DNA of 64,000 bases from Geosiphon pyriformis (Eukaryota > Glomeromycota > Glomeromycetes > Archaeosporales > Geosiphonaceae). The position numbers and the translations under genes were made by a program. The stretch spans positions 128,519 to 192,518 of the forward strand of contig JAAOMT010000502.1 in assembly GCA_016748015.1 (NCBI GenBank), given 5' to 3'. How positions within the stretch are numbered: position 1 is the first letter of the stretch; the number at the start of each line of letters is the position of its first letter. Shown one piece after another: positions 11,703-23,599 of the stretch. Below the pieces are notes generated by a model. It saw only the letters and a list, made by a program, of their open reading frames with translations. It was not told the origin of the DNA and made no database searches.

Positions 11703-12422
11703 ATGGTTTCAAAAGGAACACTTGACTCAAAACTCACCATCCTTGTACTGCTCGCTATTTCCACTATTCTACGCTTGTCGATCGTATATTCTTTTCCATC
11801 ATTTTTACCTGCTGACACATGTCCGGTTATTCAATTGAGCAATCTTTTAGTACGTAATGTACTCGAGATACCTGCAACTTCAAACCCACTGAAACTGTTC
11901 CAACGACAATTAGAGAATGAGCCCGAGGGGTTGGATGAAGAAGCGGAAGAAATAGTTGAGGAGAATGAAGAATCTGGAGAGCGAGAGGATTACGAAGAGG
12001 AAGGAATATATGAGGATGATGAAGAAGATGAGGAAGGGGAGGAAATAATTGAATTAGATGAAAAATTAGGAGAATATAAAGAACTGGGCGAGGGTGAAGA
12101 AATATGTGAATTGGATGAAGAATTGAGAGAGGGCGAAGAAATATATGAATTAGATGAAGAATTGGGAAAAGAAGGCGAGGAAAGGGATATTATTGAAGGG
12201 AAAGAAAATTTTAACGAATCTATAAATTCAATTGATGATGAACTTGATAAACTGTATGATAATTTTAGAGGTCATTGGCATGGACGTGGTCATATGCAAC
12301 CAAATCGGTATCATGGACGTTGCCCTAGTAGAGCTGGTCGTTATTTTGTAAATCCAATTAATGATTGTGGTCGTGAGAAACGAATTCCGTATCCTAATTA
12401 CTATAAACGTGATGAACTATAA
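11703..12422 (+). CDS. Secreted or ER-resident acidic repeat protein ending in RDEL, 239 aa
   Basis: A single-exon gene preceded by a TATA box. Residues 11-31 are hydrophobic and preceded by Lys, a likely signal peptide or anchor. Residues about 70-170 are overwhelmingly Glu/Asp and contain three diverged copies of a GEEI.ELDE.L unit (112-121, 130-140, 144-153). A Gly/His/Arg segment (189-207) follows, then a Cys-containing basic C-terminal region. The last four residues are RDEL, a variant of the KDEL/HDEL signal that returns soluble proteins to the ER. The gene is intact. I recognise no family. Acidic, low-affinity Ca2+-binding stretches with an ER retrieval tail occur in calreticulin-type ER proteins, but nothing else here resembles them. 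A secreted effector-like protein is the main alternative, since all four of its Cys residues lie outside the acidic tract except Cys135. Confidence 0.7.
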   Translation: MVSKGTLDSKLTILVLLAISTILRLSIVYSFPSFLPADTCPVIQLSNLLVRNVLEIPATSNPLKLFQRQLENEPEGLDEEAEEIVEENEESGEREDYEEEGIYEDDEEDEEGEEIIELDEKLGEYKELGEGEEICELDEELREGEEIYELDEELGKEGEERDIIEGKENFNESINSIDDELDKLYDNFRGHWHGRGHMQPNRYHGRCPSRAGRYFVNPINDCGREKRIPYPNYYKRDEL

Positions 12423-13670
12423 ATCATCTGTATTTTATTTGTAGCAAATAATTTAGTATGTAACATTGTGTTTGTGTTTATGTTTGTAAACTTGATCGAA
12501 TTTTCTATTTAAAAAACCTTACATCAATGGCTAATATTTTTCCAATAAAGAACTGAGACCTTATTTTTAAGAATACCAAATTTTAAATTTATAGGCCCAT
12601 AAAAAATTTAATTGGTTCTCGTTAGTATTACATTTTTTTCTTTTGGAATATTACACAATTCCGTATACTGCATTAACACAAAATTTTTCTCTTTGTATAT
12701 GAAATAAAAATATTAACCACCAAGAAAGCTTAAAATTGAGATTTCTTTTTTAATTTTCGTTCCCAAATTTATTATTCTTTTTAAGATTGTTTATTCATTT
12801 GAATCACAAATTTTAAATTGAATAAATAATCACATTTTTTAAATGAAAAAAAATCTTTTTCAAAAAGTAAGAATTGATTTAAAAAGGGAATTTATAATAG
12901 ATATTCAGTAGATGAAAAGAATTATTTATGTTTTTGAACAAAGTTTTATATTTTGAAATTTAATTTTTTCTCCAAATTTTCTTATAAATTTTTGTTTTCA
13001 AGTATGAATGTAATTAAATTTTCATAAACTTGACTTTTATTTCTAATAACAAAATATAAATTGTTTAATAAGAAAATCTTTGATCTTTTTCAATTTTCTT
13101 CCACTTTTCCAACAAAAAACCTAATATAAATTTATTAATAATTTATTTTTTTCTATACCAAAGTACAATGATTTATGTTAAACCATTTAATATAATTAGA
13201 AAATGTAAAATATAACTAAAATTGACCTCATCTAGAATTAAATTGAAATTGAACCGTGAATTAAATACTGAATAAATTTTTTAATTCACAAAGTATTTCA
13301 AAAAGAATGCACTCTTTATTGATTTGATCCCGCATAATTGAAAACTAATTTTTAGATGTCTTTTGACCGATTTCAAACATAAGAATTCGACTAATTAAGC
13401 TAAGTATAAAATTGATTTTTTACTCGTTTCCGTATTGATAATAAAAGTATATTTTTAAAATCAAAATTTCACCAGTTTCACACTTAAAAATGTTCTCTTT
13501 TAGAGAGGTTAAGATTTGATCCGACAATTTTTTATACGAAAAAATACAAGTATATCTTTTATTGTAAAAATATTTAATTGGAAGCTTTATTGATGTACCA
13601 AAAGTCAATCGTATTCAGCTTTGAAATTCTCAAAATCAAACTAAACAGATAAATCTAACTGCTTCATTCA
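12423..13670. other. Intergenic A+T-rich DNA, no gene recognised
   Basis: The stretch holds the 3' flank of the acidic protein gene, with AATAAA-like motifs near 12,543 and 12,700. No open frame of note was seen on either strand. Confidence 0.5.
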
Positions 13671-15985
13671 AAAGATAAACGTGATAACTGTCTGAAGCAA
13701 GGGTGTTAATATGATTCGAGAGTGCCAGGGTCATAGGTGTGTTTCGAATTAATCAATTCAATATTCTGTAAATAAATAAATATATATATATATAATTAAA
13801 TCGGATTTTGGTTTCTAAAAGTTTACACAAAGAATACACACCTTTGGCTATTAGATAAACCATCTCAGTTACATTCTATCTCTCGCATTGTCTTCATCCT
13901 TTAAAAATTAACTATAATTAAATTTTCTTTTAAATCCAAATGCATTTTAAACTCGATATTCAAAGCAGATCTAAAATTATAATGGCAACTTTCATACTAT
14001 CGATATATTATTTTTTGATACACGGAAACCAAAAAAATTTGATAGATTTAAAAGTTTTTCAAAATATTAAGTTCGTTCAAAAATTAGATAAAAATCAAGA
14101 TTTTTTAACTATAATGAAGCGGGTGAATCTTACCAAGTTATTGCTAAATACGAATCAAGCTATAAAACGTTCACGATCAGAATTTAAAATGCCAATCAAA
14201 TTTGAAGATTTGGATGTGCGCCTGGTCAACGCTCCAAGTTTGATAAATTTTGTAGACTGCGCAGGACTAAATAACATTGGTTCAAAAGTGTTTGGTTTGC
14301 AAATAAAAGGTATTTTTATTGTACAGTCAAATATTTTAATATTAAGACTGTTTTCTAAAAAGATGTTTTAGTGCATACACATCTCTGGTCGCAAATGAGC
14401 TTTCAGGGCCACGAACAGAGGTTTACTGATTTAGCAATAATATTTGTCGGCCCAGTAAGATTCTTGATTTTCATGATTGCTATACCTTTTTTTTTCACTA
14501 AAATAACGTCAATAATTTCTCTTTTACACAAAAGAAATTAACAAAGCAAGAATGGAGTTCGAGAAATCCTACACTAGCGCAGCCAAAATTTAGAGGGGGA
14601 CCATATTTACCCAAGACGACCAAACTTGTGGATTCACAATTGTTTGAAGAAGTAAAACTATTATTCCCTGAGTTGAAAAGAGCTATTCGGGAGCACTTGA
14701 AGGACCCTTTAATCGATAGTTTTTCGAATATTTTGTTTGTTGGGCATAGTCTTGGTGGAGGTTTGTTACCTAAATATTTCTATATTTTTAGTAATCAAGG
14801 TAAACTTGAATTATATTTAGCTTCTAATGGGATAAATTTTATTTTCAATATAATAGCATACGCTTCAATTGCTGGCTATCTGTGGGCAAAGGAAGTTTAT
14901 GAAATAGAATCATATGACAAAGAGAGACCTATACTAATTACTTTTGGGGCTCCGAGAGTTGGAAACCCGGAATTTCGTATAAGCGGGAATAAAGCAATAT
15001 ATCATTATCGCATCACCCATGGAAACGATCATGTTCCACACTTTCCATTGGCTACAATGGGGTGGAAGCACTTTGGTCATGAAATATGGATCGAGCCATT
15101 AGACACGTGTGATTGTACTGAGTATCAAGAGAAATATTGGGATTGTGATCGTTCTCAATGGCCTCAACTAAGAGAAATAGAGTATAGGGAGAATAAGGTC
15201 AGTACACACTTGTCCGGTTGTGAAATGTTTTTTACATCGTAAAACTGAAAAAGTTGTGCTATCTATATTAGGAATGTAATATAGGTCAACCAATAGACAA
15301 GGTTCCAGACCAATTTTTTCATAATGGCCCTTATTTTGGAGTTGAAATTGGCAATTGCGAATAAATTAAAGGGGAGCACTAAAAGATAGAATAATAATTG
15401 AATATTTCGATTCATTTTATTACAAAAATTTAACTTTAATATTTTTGATTATGCATATATCCTAAAATTTTATCAATATTTTTGGAAAAATAGAGTTTAT
15501 TTTAAATTAGAAACTTTATAAAATCAATCTTTGATATCGTTTGAAAAATTATTCACGTATTTAGAGTGGCATAAAAAGATTTAAAGCCTGGACTTTGAAT
15601 TTTCTTTAAAAAGTAGGGCTTGTGATTGAAGTAATGAGATCAATTTTTAAGCACAATTTTACTTATATACATATTTTTGAGACTCTTAAAACAATCAAAG
15701 TTGTTTGTCAAGACAAAACTCAAAACAACTCATCTTTACAATTGTCTTTTGAAAACTTAAATATACCAATATAGTAGCTTTCCTCTAATAATAGAACCAG
15801 GTGTTAATATAATTATAGTGACAATTATTTTAATGAAAATCAATTCACAATTTGTATCAGCGATATTTAAAATTACAAAAAAAAATTCAGGCAACTAGAA
15901 AAGCTGCTATAGTTAATTTCAATAAAGCTCCTCCTTATAACTGAATTTACCCGTGTAAGTTATTTAATATTCACTTTTTAATGAC
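13671..15985 (+). repeat. Inverted duplication, left arm (contains the intact lipase)
   Basis: This arm is similar along its length to the reverse complement of 27865-30011. Similarity begins at AAAGATAA...CTGAAGCAAGG (13671 on) and ends at CCCGTGTAAGTTATTTAATA (to about 15985). It covers the lipase promoter region, all exons and introns, and about 740 bp of 3' flank. The arms differ by many substitutions and several indels, so the event is not recent. They are separated by about 11.9 kb. Confidence 0.85.
13982..15242 (+). CDS. Class 3 (Rhizomucor-type) lipase, 339 aa, four exons
   Basis: A secreted triacylglycerol lipase-like alpha/beta-hydrolase. The exons are 13982-14309, 14363-14454, 14547-14760 and 14857-15242, and all phases join. 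I start at the second Met (13982, MATFILSIYYFLIHG) because that Met, and not the one at 13940, is preserved in the duplicate; it opens a short signal peptide. Motifs are AIIFVGPQEW around the oxyanion region, GHSLGG with the nucleophile Ser208, ITFGAPRVGNPEF, then RITHGNDHVPHFP supplying the likely catalytic Asp, GHEIWI, a Cys-rich stretch (CDCTEYQEKYWDCD), and THLSG with the likely catalytic His. The third intron (14761-14856) is 96 bp, a multiple of three, and has no in-frame stop, so unspliced mRNA would still read through. The gene looks intact, unlike its inverted duplicate. Confidence 0.75.
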
Positions 15986-16911
15986 CAAGCATTTTGTGTT
16001 TAATGGTGAAGCTCATGGAAGAAAAAGACTTTTTGAAAAAAATTTCTAAAGATTTGTCAAAAATTGGTAAGGAATTATCTCTTTGATATTTTTTGGAATT
16101 CTATTCACCATTAGCTATATTTGTTTAGTTGCAAAAAATTTCTATGGTCATGAATTTCAAAAGGAGATTTATTTTTCCTTGTCTAAAGAAACGCAACCAA
16201 CCAACCAATGAATTACATGTATTATTGAAGAGACGATACTGACTCAAAAGATAGCTTTGTAAAATTTATTTTGCCTTCCCTTGCGTCACATTCTTAAACT
16301 TTGGAATAGGTTGTCATACTCTCAAGTGATTTCGCCGATACTCATCCTTTTAATAGACTAGCCAGTTGTATTCTCATAAAAAAGCCAACTTTCTCAAAAT
16401 GTACGAATTTTGATTTTCATGTGGTGGAGCCGTTCCTTCCATAAAGTTAGATTAAATATTTAAGGCAAATTTTTGTTAGGTGAGTGGAATAGTGGGAAAG
16501 GTAACAGGCAAGAATGGAAGAAAGTAGTAGAAAATTTAGCGGAAAATGCGAAAAAGATCTTCCTGATTTTTTCAGCAGTCAACGTGAAAAATGGAAGATG
16601 ATCGGTATTTCTGCTAAAGGCAAACGGTTTTCTTGAGCCCTTTACTCTTGAGCTTTGATTAAAGACGAGACTAAAAAATTTTAAGATATTTCATGATTTA
16701 TTGAATTAGCTCTATAAAGAATTTCCTATGAAAGTTAAGTTAGCTAAGTTGCAAAATTAGAAAAACCTTATGAGCTATCAATAAAATTTAATAGGTCGAA
16801 AACATGAGGCTTTCCCGCAGTTTTAAAAGCCTCATCTTAAATTGGAAAAAAATTATTAGATAAAAGCTAAAAACTCCCCAGAACAGACAATTCCTACTTC
16901 ATTTTTAAAAA
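15986..16911. other. Intergenic, no gene recognised
   Basis: Composition is slightly richer in G/C around 16,440-16,640, where plus-strand text reads WKKVVENLAENAKKIF in one frame. It has no start, no partner exons and no family match, so it may be a coding remnant or chance. Confidence 0.35.
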
Positions 16912-17401
16912 ATGCATACAGAACATTTTCTTTCCCTTTTCTTTTACATGATCATTTTATTTGCATTAAATATTAACGCTTTTATTCCACCAATTTTAAC
17001 TGGGACTTATAAATATAAAATAGACAATCCAAAGCCAAATACGTTTTTTAAAGGTCACGCTGGGGTCATGATTAATTATACTTTCGAAGAACCAAGCGAC
17101 AAAGAGGTTTTCTATTTGACCATTTTACTCCTTGGAAAAGACCGTGATAAGAAAATGACCTTGGTCGAAAACGCTGATACAACAAAAGGAAATCATCAAG
17201 TTAAAGTTTTATTCCCTGGGAGTATTACGAGTGGGAATCATTTTCTTCGATTCAATGAGGTATAGGTCAAGATTTGTTAAATCAGAATATCTTGATTTTG
17301 ATATTTAATGAAGTTTTTATTTAAAGACAACAAGGAATGGTGGTTTTAATACGACAATTTACTATCTGAACGATATTCCATTCAAGTACAAAAAGTTTTA
17401 A
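16912..17401 (+). CDS. Small secreted Kre9/Knh1-like protein, 140 aa, two exons
   Basis: Exon 1 is 16912-17259, the donor GTATAG follows GAG, the acceptor AAG ends at 17326, and exon 2 is 17327-17401, in phase. The first 24 residues form a clear signal peptide (MHTEHFLSLFFYMIILFALN). The mature part begins PPILTGTYKYKIDNPKPNTF and continues FKGHAGVMINYTF, then a segment containing VKVLFPGSITSGNHFLRF. This resembles the small immunoglobulin-like fold of fungal Kre9/Knh1 and related cell-surface proteins (P..G..F..G..V.I.. followed by a P..L.SG.Y.. strand). The Ser/Thr-rich tail and GPI signal of some relatives are absent, so the product would be freely secreted. The family assignment is by pattern only; the gene structure is better supported. 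Confidence 0.55.
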
Positions 17402-19615
17402 TCAGGTTTTCTATCCTGACTTTGTTGATAAAATTAAATTGATTTGAAATTGATAGGTAGACTACAAAATTAAACCTTTTATCAAAAATATGTTTAACGT
17501 CAATTGTATATAAATAAAAAGTATCCAAATAATTATATGGCTCGGCTTAATGAATTCATTGATAAAATGAAGGTATATTTCTAAAGAAATACTGTTTATG
17601 ATATAAACAGAATTTTTGGTCTTATCAATAAAGAACGGGAAGTAACAGAGAAATATGAAAATAATAAAAATATTTAATGATTGTCAATAAAAAGATAAAT
17701 AGTTTTTAAAAATCCTGTATCTTAATTGACACTTTTAAAATTCAATAATAGAAACAGATATTTGTTTAAAAAATAAATTATTTTTTGTAAAAACTTTTTT
17801 GTTTGTACAAACATTTCGTAAATCAAATGAAGTTTCGATATTTAAAAAATTTTCAAATTATTCAGAATAAATTTTTATTTTTTTTTGTAATTTAAATACT
17901 ACATTTGCATATACATTGAAAAAATACATTAGACTAAATATTTAAAATCTCCAGAAATTAAATTTAAATAAAGTATATATTCAGAAAATTAGCTTGGATA
18001 ACTTTTTAAAACTCTTTATTATGAATAATTTAGCTTTAGAAAAAAAAAACCAAAGCCATAAGAATTTAACAATTTTCTTTTAATGCTTTCAGTAAATTTC
18101 ATTAAAGTCTGAAAGGATTCTTGAACAAATAATTTTTATAACAATCTAAATGATATACTTCAAGTTGCTAACATATGTATATATAGGGGTATTTCCAATA
18201 AAGCAATTTACTAACCTAAGCCTCAATAAAAGGTATAAATCATAGGGGGTCTACAAGTCAGTAATTTGTCAATAAATTCTTTAGGTGAATAATAATCAAT
18301 AAGCATTTTAGAATTGGATATATCAAAACCATCTTTTTAAACCTGAAATGAGTTATAGATATTAGATTTTTATATATATTTTGTATTATTCATCTATTCA
18401 TTATGAATTTTAGTTTTTTTTGAAATTAAGTTTCTTTTGACAAATAAAAAATTGTACTTTAATTTTAAGAATATTGAACGTTTCTTATTCATGATGATTA
18501 AACCTTTTACAAATATCGAAGGTATTTTTGAAAATTTACAAAAATCTGTTCCTTCTGTTGGTTTTTGATGTTTATATGTAGAAAAAATATAACAAATCTT
18601 ACTTTTAAGTTTGAACAAAAATATTTTTAAATTTGTAAACTTTCTATTAAAATTATATTGTCTTTTATTTTGTCTTGGTATTGGAAATGAGAAATAAAAT
18701 AATTGGAACAATTCTAATTAGAATAAAAAATATTCTATTTAATAATTCATTTCTTAATAAAATTGGCTTTGTACATGTACCGTATTCTTCCGAAAATAAA
18801 CACCACTTAATCGACATGATTTTGACTCCAAATAGGGGGTAATACTTATTTACTGAAAAATATGGTACCTATCTCTCTTAATAGTCAAAGTTATTCCTAA
18901 AATTTCTAGTCTAGTTAATTTTCAGAACAATGATAACTTCAAGAAATCATTTCAAAAAATTAGTTTTGCTCTAGGATTTTAGTAGCTAGCTCATTTTCGA
19001 TTGATTAGTTATGTTTGTAGAATTACCTTGAAATCAGTGTATCGAATTTTAAATGATGTGAAGATAGCGTTCTTTTATTTCAAAATATTTTGTCAAACTC
19101 ATCGAATTTCCCCCCCTCCAGAAACAATTGAACTTCAAAAGAAATTCTTTAATATCTTTATAAAAGGTTTACTCTAGAATAATGAGTAAAACATCATTAA
19201 TACAAGTTTTGAACCTCATAGATTCCAAGAATGTAAAATTTCATTACTGTGGAAAAATTTATTTATAATCTTGTTAATTTTATGTACACTCATCTTTCTA
19301 TGATCTTTTTAAAAAAAAGTGTCCATGAATTTTTTATTTGAAGGCTTTCTTCGAACCAATATAAATAAATAAATAAAGATAGCTTTTCTGCATCATTATG
19401 CTGTGGCTCAAACGATTCTCTATGTCCCCGTATTTATATATAGTACTATCATACCAAATGACTTCACTTTTTAGGAATGTTTGTAATACTATCATCATGA
19501 TTATTAAACGATCAGCCTATGTATAAAATAACCAGCTTTTGTTAATTATTTCACACCCCCATGACCAGCGTTTAAAAATATTTTATGTTCCTGTAACTCA
19601 TATTTAGTTTATAGT
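17402..19615. other. Intergenic A+T-rich DNA
   Basis: No gene was recognised. It contains the 92-bp palindromic element at 18777-18868. The region just before 19,600 has TATATA at about 19,435-19,442 and probably holds the F-box gene promoter. Confidence 0.5.
18777..18868. mobile_element. 92-bp palindromic MITE-like element
   Basis: The left arm is GTACCGTATTCTTCCGAAAA followed by TAA; the right arm, reverse complemented, is GTACCATATTTTTCAGTAAA followed by TAA. They agree at 19 of 23 positions, and two of the four differences are C/T or G/A. The 46-bp interior is unique. A near-palindrome of this size with no coding potential is typical of a very short non-autonomous DNA transposon. Confidence 0.5.
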
Positions 19616-19684
19616 GTGAAAAATACTTACAATTTTTCAAAAATAAATCTAATTACAACCTTTTTTTTTTGGTATTTCGCAGCT

Positions 19685-20894
19685 ATGGCTGTGCTTAATT
19701 TCCCCGACATTTTGAGTGAAATATTTGAAAACCTTGTCGATTCTGCAAAATTTAATTCCATAATTAATAGTACATCTGACCACAAGCATTTATTTAATTG
19801 CTTGCTTGTCAACCGTCTTTGGTGTCGTATAGCCGTTTCGATACTATGGCGACAACCTTTTAAACCGGAAAAAGATCATGGCTACAAGGCTATCCTGGTC
19901 TTGTTGAAATGTATGGACAAAAAAGAACGTAAAGCGATTCAAAACAGAGGATTTAAGCTCGAGCCTGTCAAGCAGGAGCCTTGTTTCCTATATCCTTCCT
20001 TCCTTATTGGCCTCAATTACCGATGGTTTTTGAACTCTGTGGAAATTTGGTGCTATAAGACGCCGGTTAAACCTCAATCTGGGTTGTTGAAATTTTTCAA
20101 GACGGCTAAGCCTGGCAAAGTGGCAGAAACTGAAGATGTTGTTTTCATCTTACAAAAACTTTTGCAGCTTTTTGTCGATAAGAATGTAAAGTTGAAGCGT
20201 CTTTGTATTTCTTCTATCCCAAGAGAAGCCACTGACAACAAGAAATATCTTGTATGGGCTGATCCTAAATTCCAAAGTTTGATTTCACCAGTTCGAGAAC
20301 TTGCCGTATCTGGCCAATTTCTTGAACAAGCCGCAGATATTCTTACTCTTTCAGAAAAGTGCCGACATGTGGTAAATATTTTTTCCCTTCGAGTTTTTTT
20401 GAAACATTCCGCTCAATATATATTATCTAACACGACAAATATTTTCAAAATTTAAATTATAAAAGAATCGGTTGGTAATCTATTCTTTCAACGGAACAAA
20501 TTCTGACAATGATGAAATTACCAGAGAAAATGGGAAGGCTCTTGCAGCACTCATTGAGAAACAAAATGGGCTTAAAGATTTCTGCATTCGCGATGGCCGT
20601 GGATTCTCGAAATATATAATGGCTGCATTGCCGTCCCAAAAAGGAACCTTAACCTACATCAGATTCCATAAAGTAAATTTTAGGAACTGTGGTCCTTGGG
20701 CCGGTTTAGTAGAGTGCGAAAATTTAAAGAAATTAGCATTCTTTCAATGTGAACATGTGACGGAGGTCAACGTGAAACCATTGTTTCGTGCCAATTTTGC
20801 AAAATTGAAGAAATTAGAAGCGATTCCTCCAAGTGGCAGCCGACACGGCAATGATGAACATTTAGATCGCTGGGTTAGAACAATGAAGTTTTGA
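19685..20894 (+). CDS. F-box protein, 371 aa as read, tail apparently frameshifted
   Basis: F-box proteins are substrate receptors of SCF ubiquitin ligases. I start at MAVLNFPDILSEIFENL (19685), the usual position of the F-box. It continues HLFNCLLVNRLWCRIAVSILWRQPF, the classic second half of an F-box. The upstream in-frame Met at 19616 would add an unlikely hydrophobic leader. Exon 1 ends at 20371, the intron is 20372-20465, and exon 2 is 20466-20894, in phase (CRHV joined to NRLVIYSF). The remainder has weak leucine-rich spacing (LKKLAFFQCEHVTEVNV). After the stop at 20894 the next frame continues with TILADGNR and then FDFFYSPILDKFQKFEISRD up to about 21,080. The original protein was therefore longer, and a frameshift near 20,893 truncates it. 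It may be a young pseudogene or a shortened gene. Confidence 0.65.
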
Positions 20895-21718
20895 CGATTT
20901 TGGCCGATGGAAATCGTTGGTAGGGTATCTTTGATTTTTTTTATTCGCCTATATTGGACAAATTTCAAAAGTTCGAGATCAGCCGCGATAGAGTATCAAC
21001 ATTCTGACGTTCCCAATTGATGTTTTGAAAGTATTCTCAAGTCGACTGGGGTTTCTATGTTTCAAACACTTATGTGGTGCCAATATATAATGGCTTTTTA
21101 ATTGATTAGATTTTCAATATATTATGTGATGTTATATTGTACAATAAAAATTTTGGATTTAAATACTCCACCACGACAATATTTCCTTTAGTGGCTTTGA
21201 ATCAATGGTAGAGATTACATGAAAATGGTGAATTTTCTAACCTTTCATTGTACTTGGAAATTTTTAAATTCCGGAGTTTCTCTTAAAAAGGCTCAACAAA
21301 AAGCTGAATTTCTGCCCGTAGCTTGAGTTTTTTAAGCCAAGTCCCAAATCCTGATTGTTTGAAAAATATTTGATTCGAATAATTTTGTTTAATTAATACA
21401 GTGTAATGGTTTATTCGGTTTTAAAACACAAATCTGGTTTGCTTAAGTAAAGATAAGAATTATTATTTAACACTAGCATTTTTTGTCTTTCAATTTAAAG
21501 AATTCCTTCAAAATGAAGAAATAAAAGCATTTTACATGTATTTGTAAATTATAACCTCATTGCAAATGACAAGACTAAATCAGAAAATCAAGTATAACCA
21601 GTTATTTGTCTTATTTCGTGACTACTATTCATAAAAAAAATTTTGTTTACAAATAAAGAAATCATGTGATATTAGGTAAATTACTCTTATCACCGATTCG
21701 CTAAAAAATACCCAGATT

Positions 21719-21727
21719 TATATATAA
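21719..21727 (+). promoter_or_regulatory. TATA box of the PGP phosphatase gene
   Basis: TATATATAA lies 36 bp before the ATG at 21764. Confidence 0.5.
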
Positions 21728-21763
21728 CCGAGTTGTAGAAGACTCAAAGATCAGTCCCAGAAA

Positions 21764-22815
21764 ATGGGGCAAAGTATTAACTTACAAGCTTTAAAGCACA
21801 TGGGAAAGGTTATTCGAAACAGCTCTTTACTCGTACCACATTTAATTGTTAAAGGTATAGTTTTACCTACTATAGAATGGGATCGGTGAAATCTTGACTC
21901 AACAACTTCTTTATTCATAGATATACGAAATGTTGATTTTCCAAAACTTAAAGACTTTGGAATTCATGCAATAGCATTCGATAAGGATAATACGTTAACT
22001 CCACCTTATGAAGATCAGATCTATAAACCCTTTGAGGTATGTTCAAAATGTTTTTTCTTGACTCTAAAAATTTCAAATCTTTACTCATAAAATTGTAGGT
22101 CGCATGGAAATCTTGTAAATCTACCTTCGGGTCCGAAAATATAGTAATTGTCTCAAATTCGGCTGGAACTCCAGATGATCTTAATGGAAGACAGGTGAAA
22201 CTGATCTACACTTGTTTGTTACCACACCTTAAATCAATTGATTCATGTTTTTTTGCTTTTATAAATCAAAGGCAGCTAAAATTGAACAAACACTAGGTAA
22301 TTCTTCTTTTTTGAATTTTCCTCTCTTGAAAAGACCCATTCTTTTAGACTAATAACTTTTACTATTCAGGTGTTTCAGTACTAATTCATCAACTAAAGGT
22401 AATTTATCAGACGATATTTGTATTTATATTCATCTTTTCAAATTTTAATAATTTTAGAAACCAAGTGGAGGGGATAAATTAAAACTTCACTTTGGCCAAA
22501 CTAGTAACGTAGCTATAATAGGGGATCGATTATTTACCGACGTCCTTTATGGAAACTTAAATGGTATGCTCACCATCTTTGTGACACAAATAATTACAGA
22601 GAAAAAGGATAATTTCATGGCAAATAAGGTAAATAAGCTTACCAAAAAAATTCATTTTCAACCATTTTGATAATATTTTGATATTCTTTAAAATCATTCA
22701 GATACGTCGATTTGAATATCAACTTCTAAAATTCTTAATGGCTCGCGGTTATAGCGCGCCTCAAATCGAGATTTCTGATTTTGCAAATCTAGTTAAAAAT
22801 CCTGAAAAATTTTAA
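21764..22815 (+). CDS. GEP4: Mitochondrial phosphatidylglycerophosphatase, Gep4 type, 213 aa, seven exons
   Basis: This HAD-family phosphatase removes phosphate from phosphatidylglycerophosphate to give phosphatidylglycerol, the precursor of cardiolipin, at the matrix side of the inner membrane. The exons are 21764-21854, 21921-22036, 22099-22194, 22272-22296, 22370-22398, 22458-22628 and 22702-22815. Every phase joins, giving 213 residues against about 185 in yeast Gep4. HAD motif I is FDKDNT with both Asp residues, motif II is VSNSAGT, and motif III/IV is GDRLFTDVLYGN. The N-terminus (LQALKHMGKVIRNSSLLVPHL) and the segment just before motif I (DIRNVDFPKLKDFGIHAIAF) match the family arrangement. 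Two exons are only 25 and 29 bp. No lesion was found. Confidence 0.88.
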
Positions 22816-23554
22816 GAATTCTATAGTGATTAAAGACTTGACTTCAAAAAAGAGTACCATAAACATTATAGAATTGAGATTATCTGGATATGTCGCTTTG
22901 ATAGTTTAAAGTAAAAAGTCAGTGTTTAAATTTAGGGCGAATCATTTTTTTGGGTTCCCAACTTCAAATTTTTTTTTAATAAAAAAATTTCTATGCCAAA
23001 TTTAATTTCTTCTTTTTCCATTGCACTTATGAGTCATATTTTGGGAATTAAAATCAAAAATTTCTTTTACCAGCATCTTATTTTTTGAATGAAATCAGCT
23101 CTCCAATGAAAAATTCAGATCTTGAAAAATGAAAAGAAAATAATAAAATCCATTATTTTAATTTTTTCAAAACATCAAAGACTTATTAATCTCAATATTT
23201 TTCATCTTTTCAATATGAAGTGACTAATTCCAAACTTCAATTTCATTCAAATTTCATTTGACCATTTCTCAGATTTTTTTGAATTAATTTTGTTTATGAT
23301 TTTATTCCTCTTTATTAAATTCAGAGATTCAGAGTTTGATTTATAGATAAGCTTTAACAAAGAATGAACAATTAAATGTAGATTTTAATATAAACATTGA
23401 ACAATAATGAAAAAAGCATTTTGTACAAAGAAAGTTACAGCAGCAATTCGGATTTTAATGTTTTGACATATGAAATATGTCTAAGTGTGAATTTAAATTT
23501 GAATAAAGAAATAGTGAGTGGAATGGGTAAATAATCAATAATTGGTTGGTAAAA

Positions 23555-23599
<45 letters not shown>

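Noticed and set aside
13940-13981. Upstream Met at 13940 as the lipase start
   Set aside because: The corresponding ATG is disrupted in the duplicate, whereas the Met at 13982 and the hydrophobic leader after it are shared. This favours 13982, although it is not proof.
14363-14454. TGA apparently interrupting lipase exon 2 (reading TEVY then stop)
   Set aside because: That reading is out of phase. With the exon 1 leftover base G joined to AT the exon reads DVLVHTHLW to IIFVGP without stops, and all four exons join.
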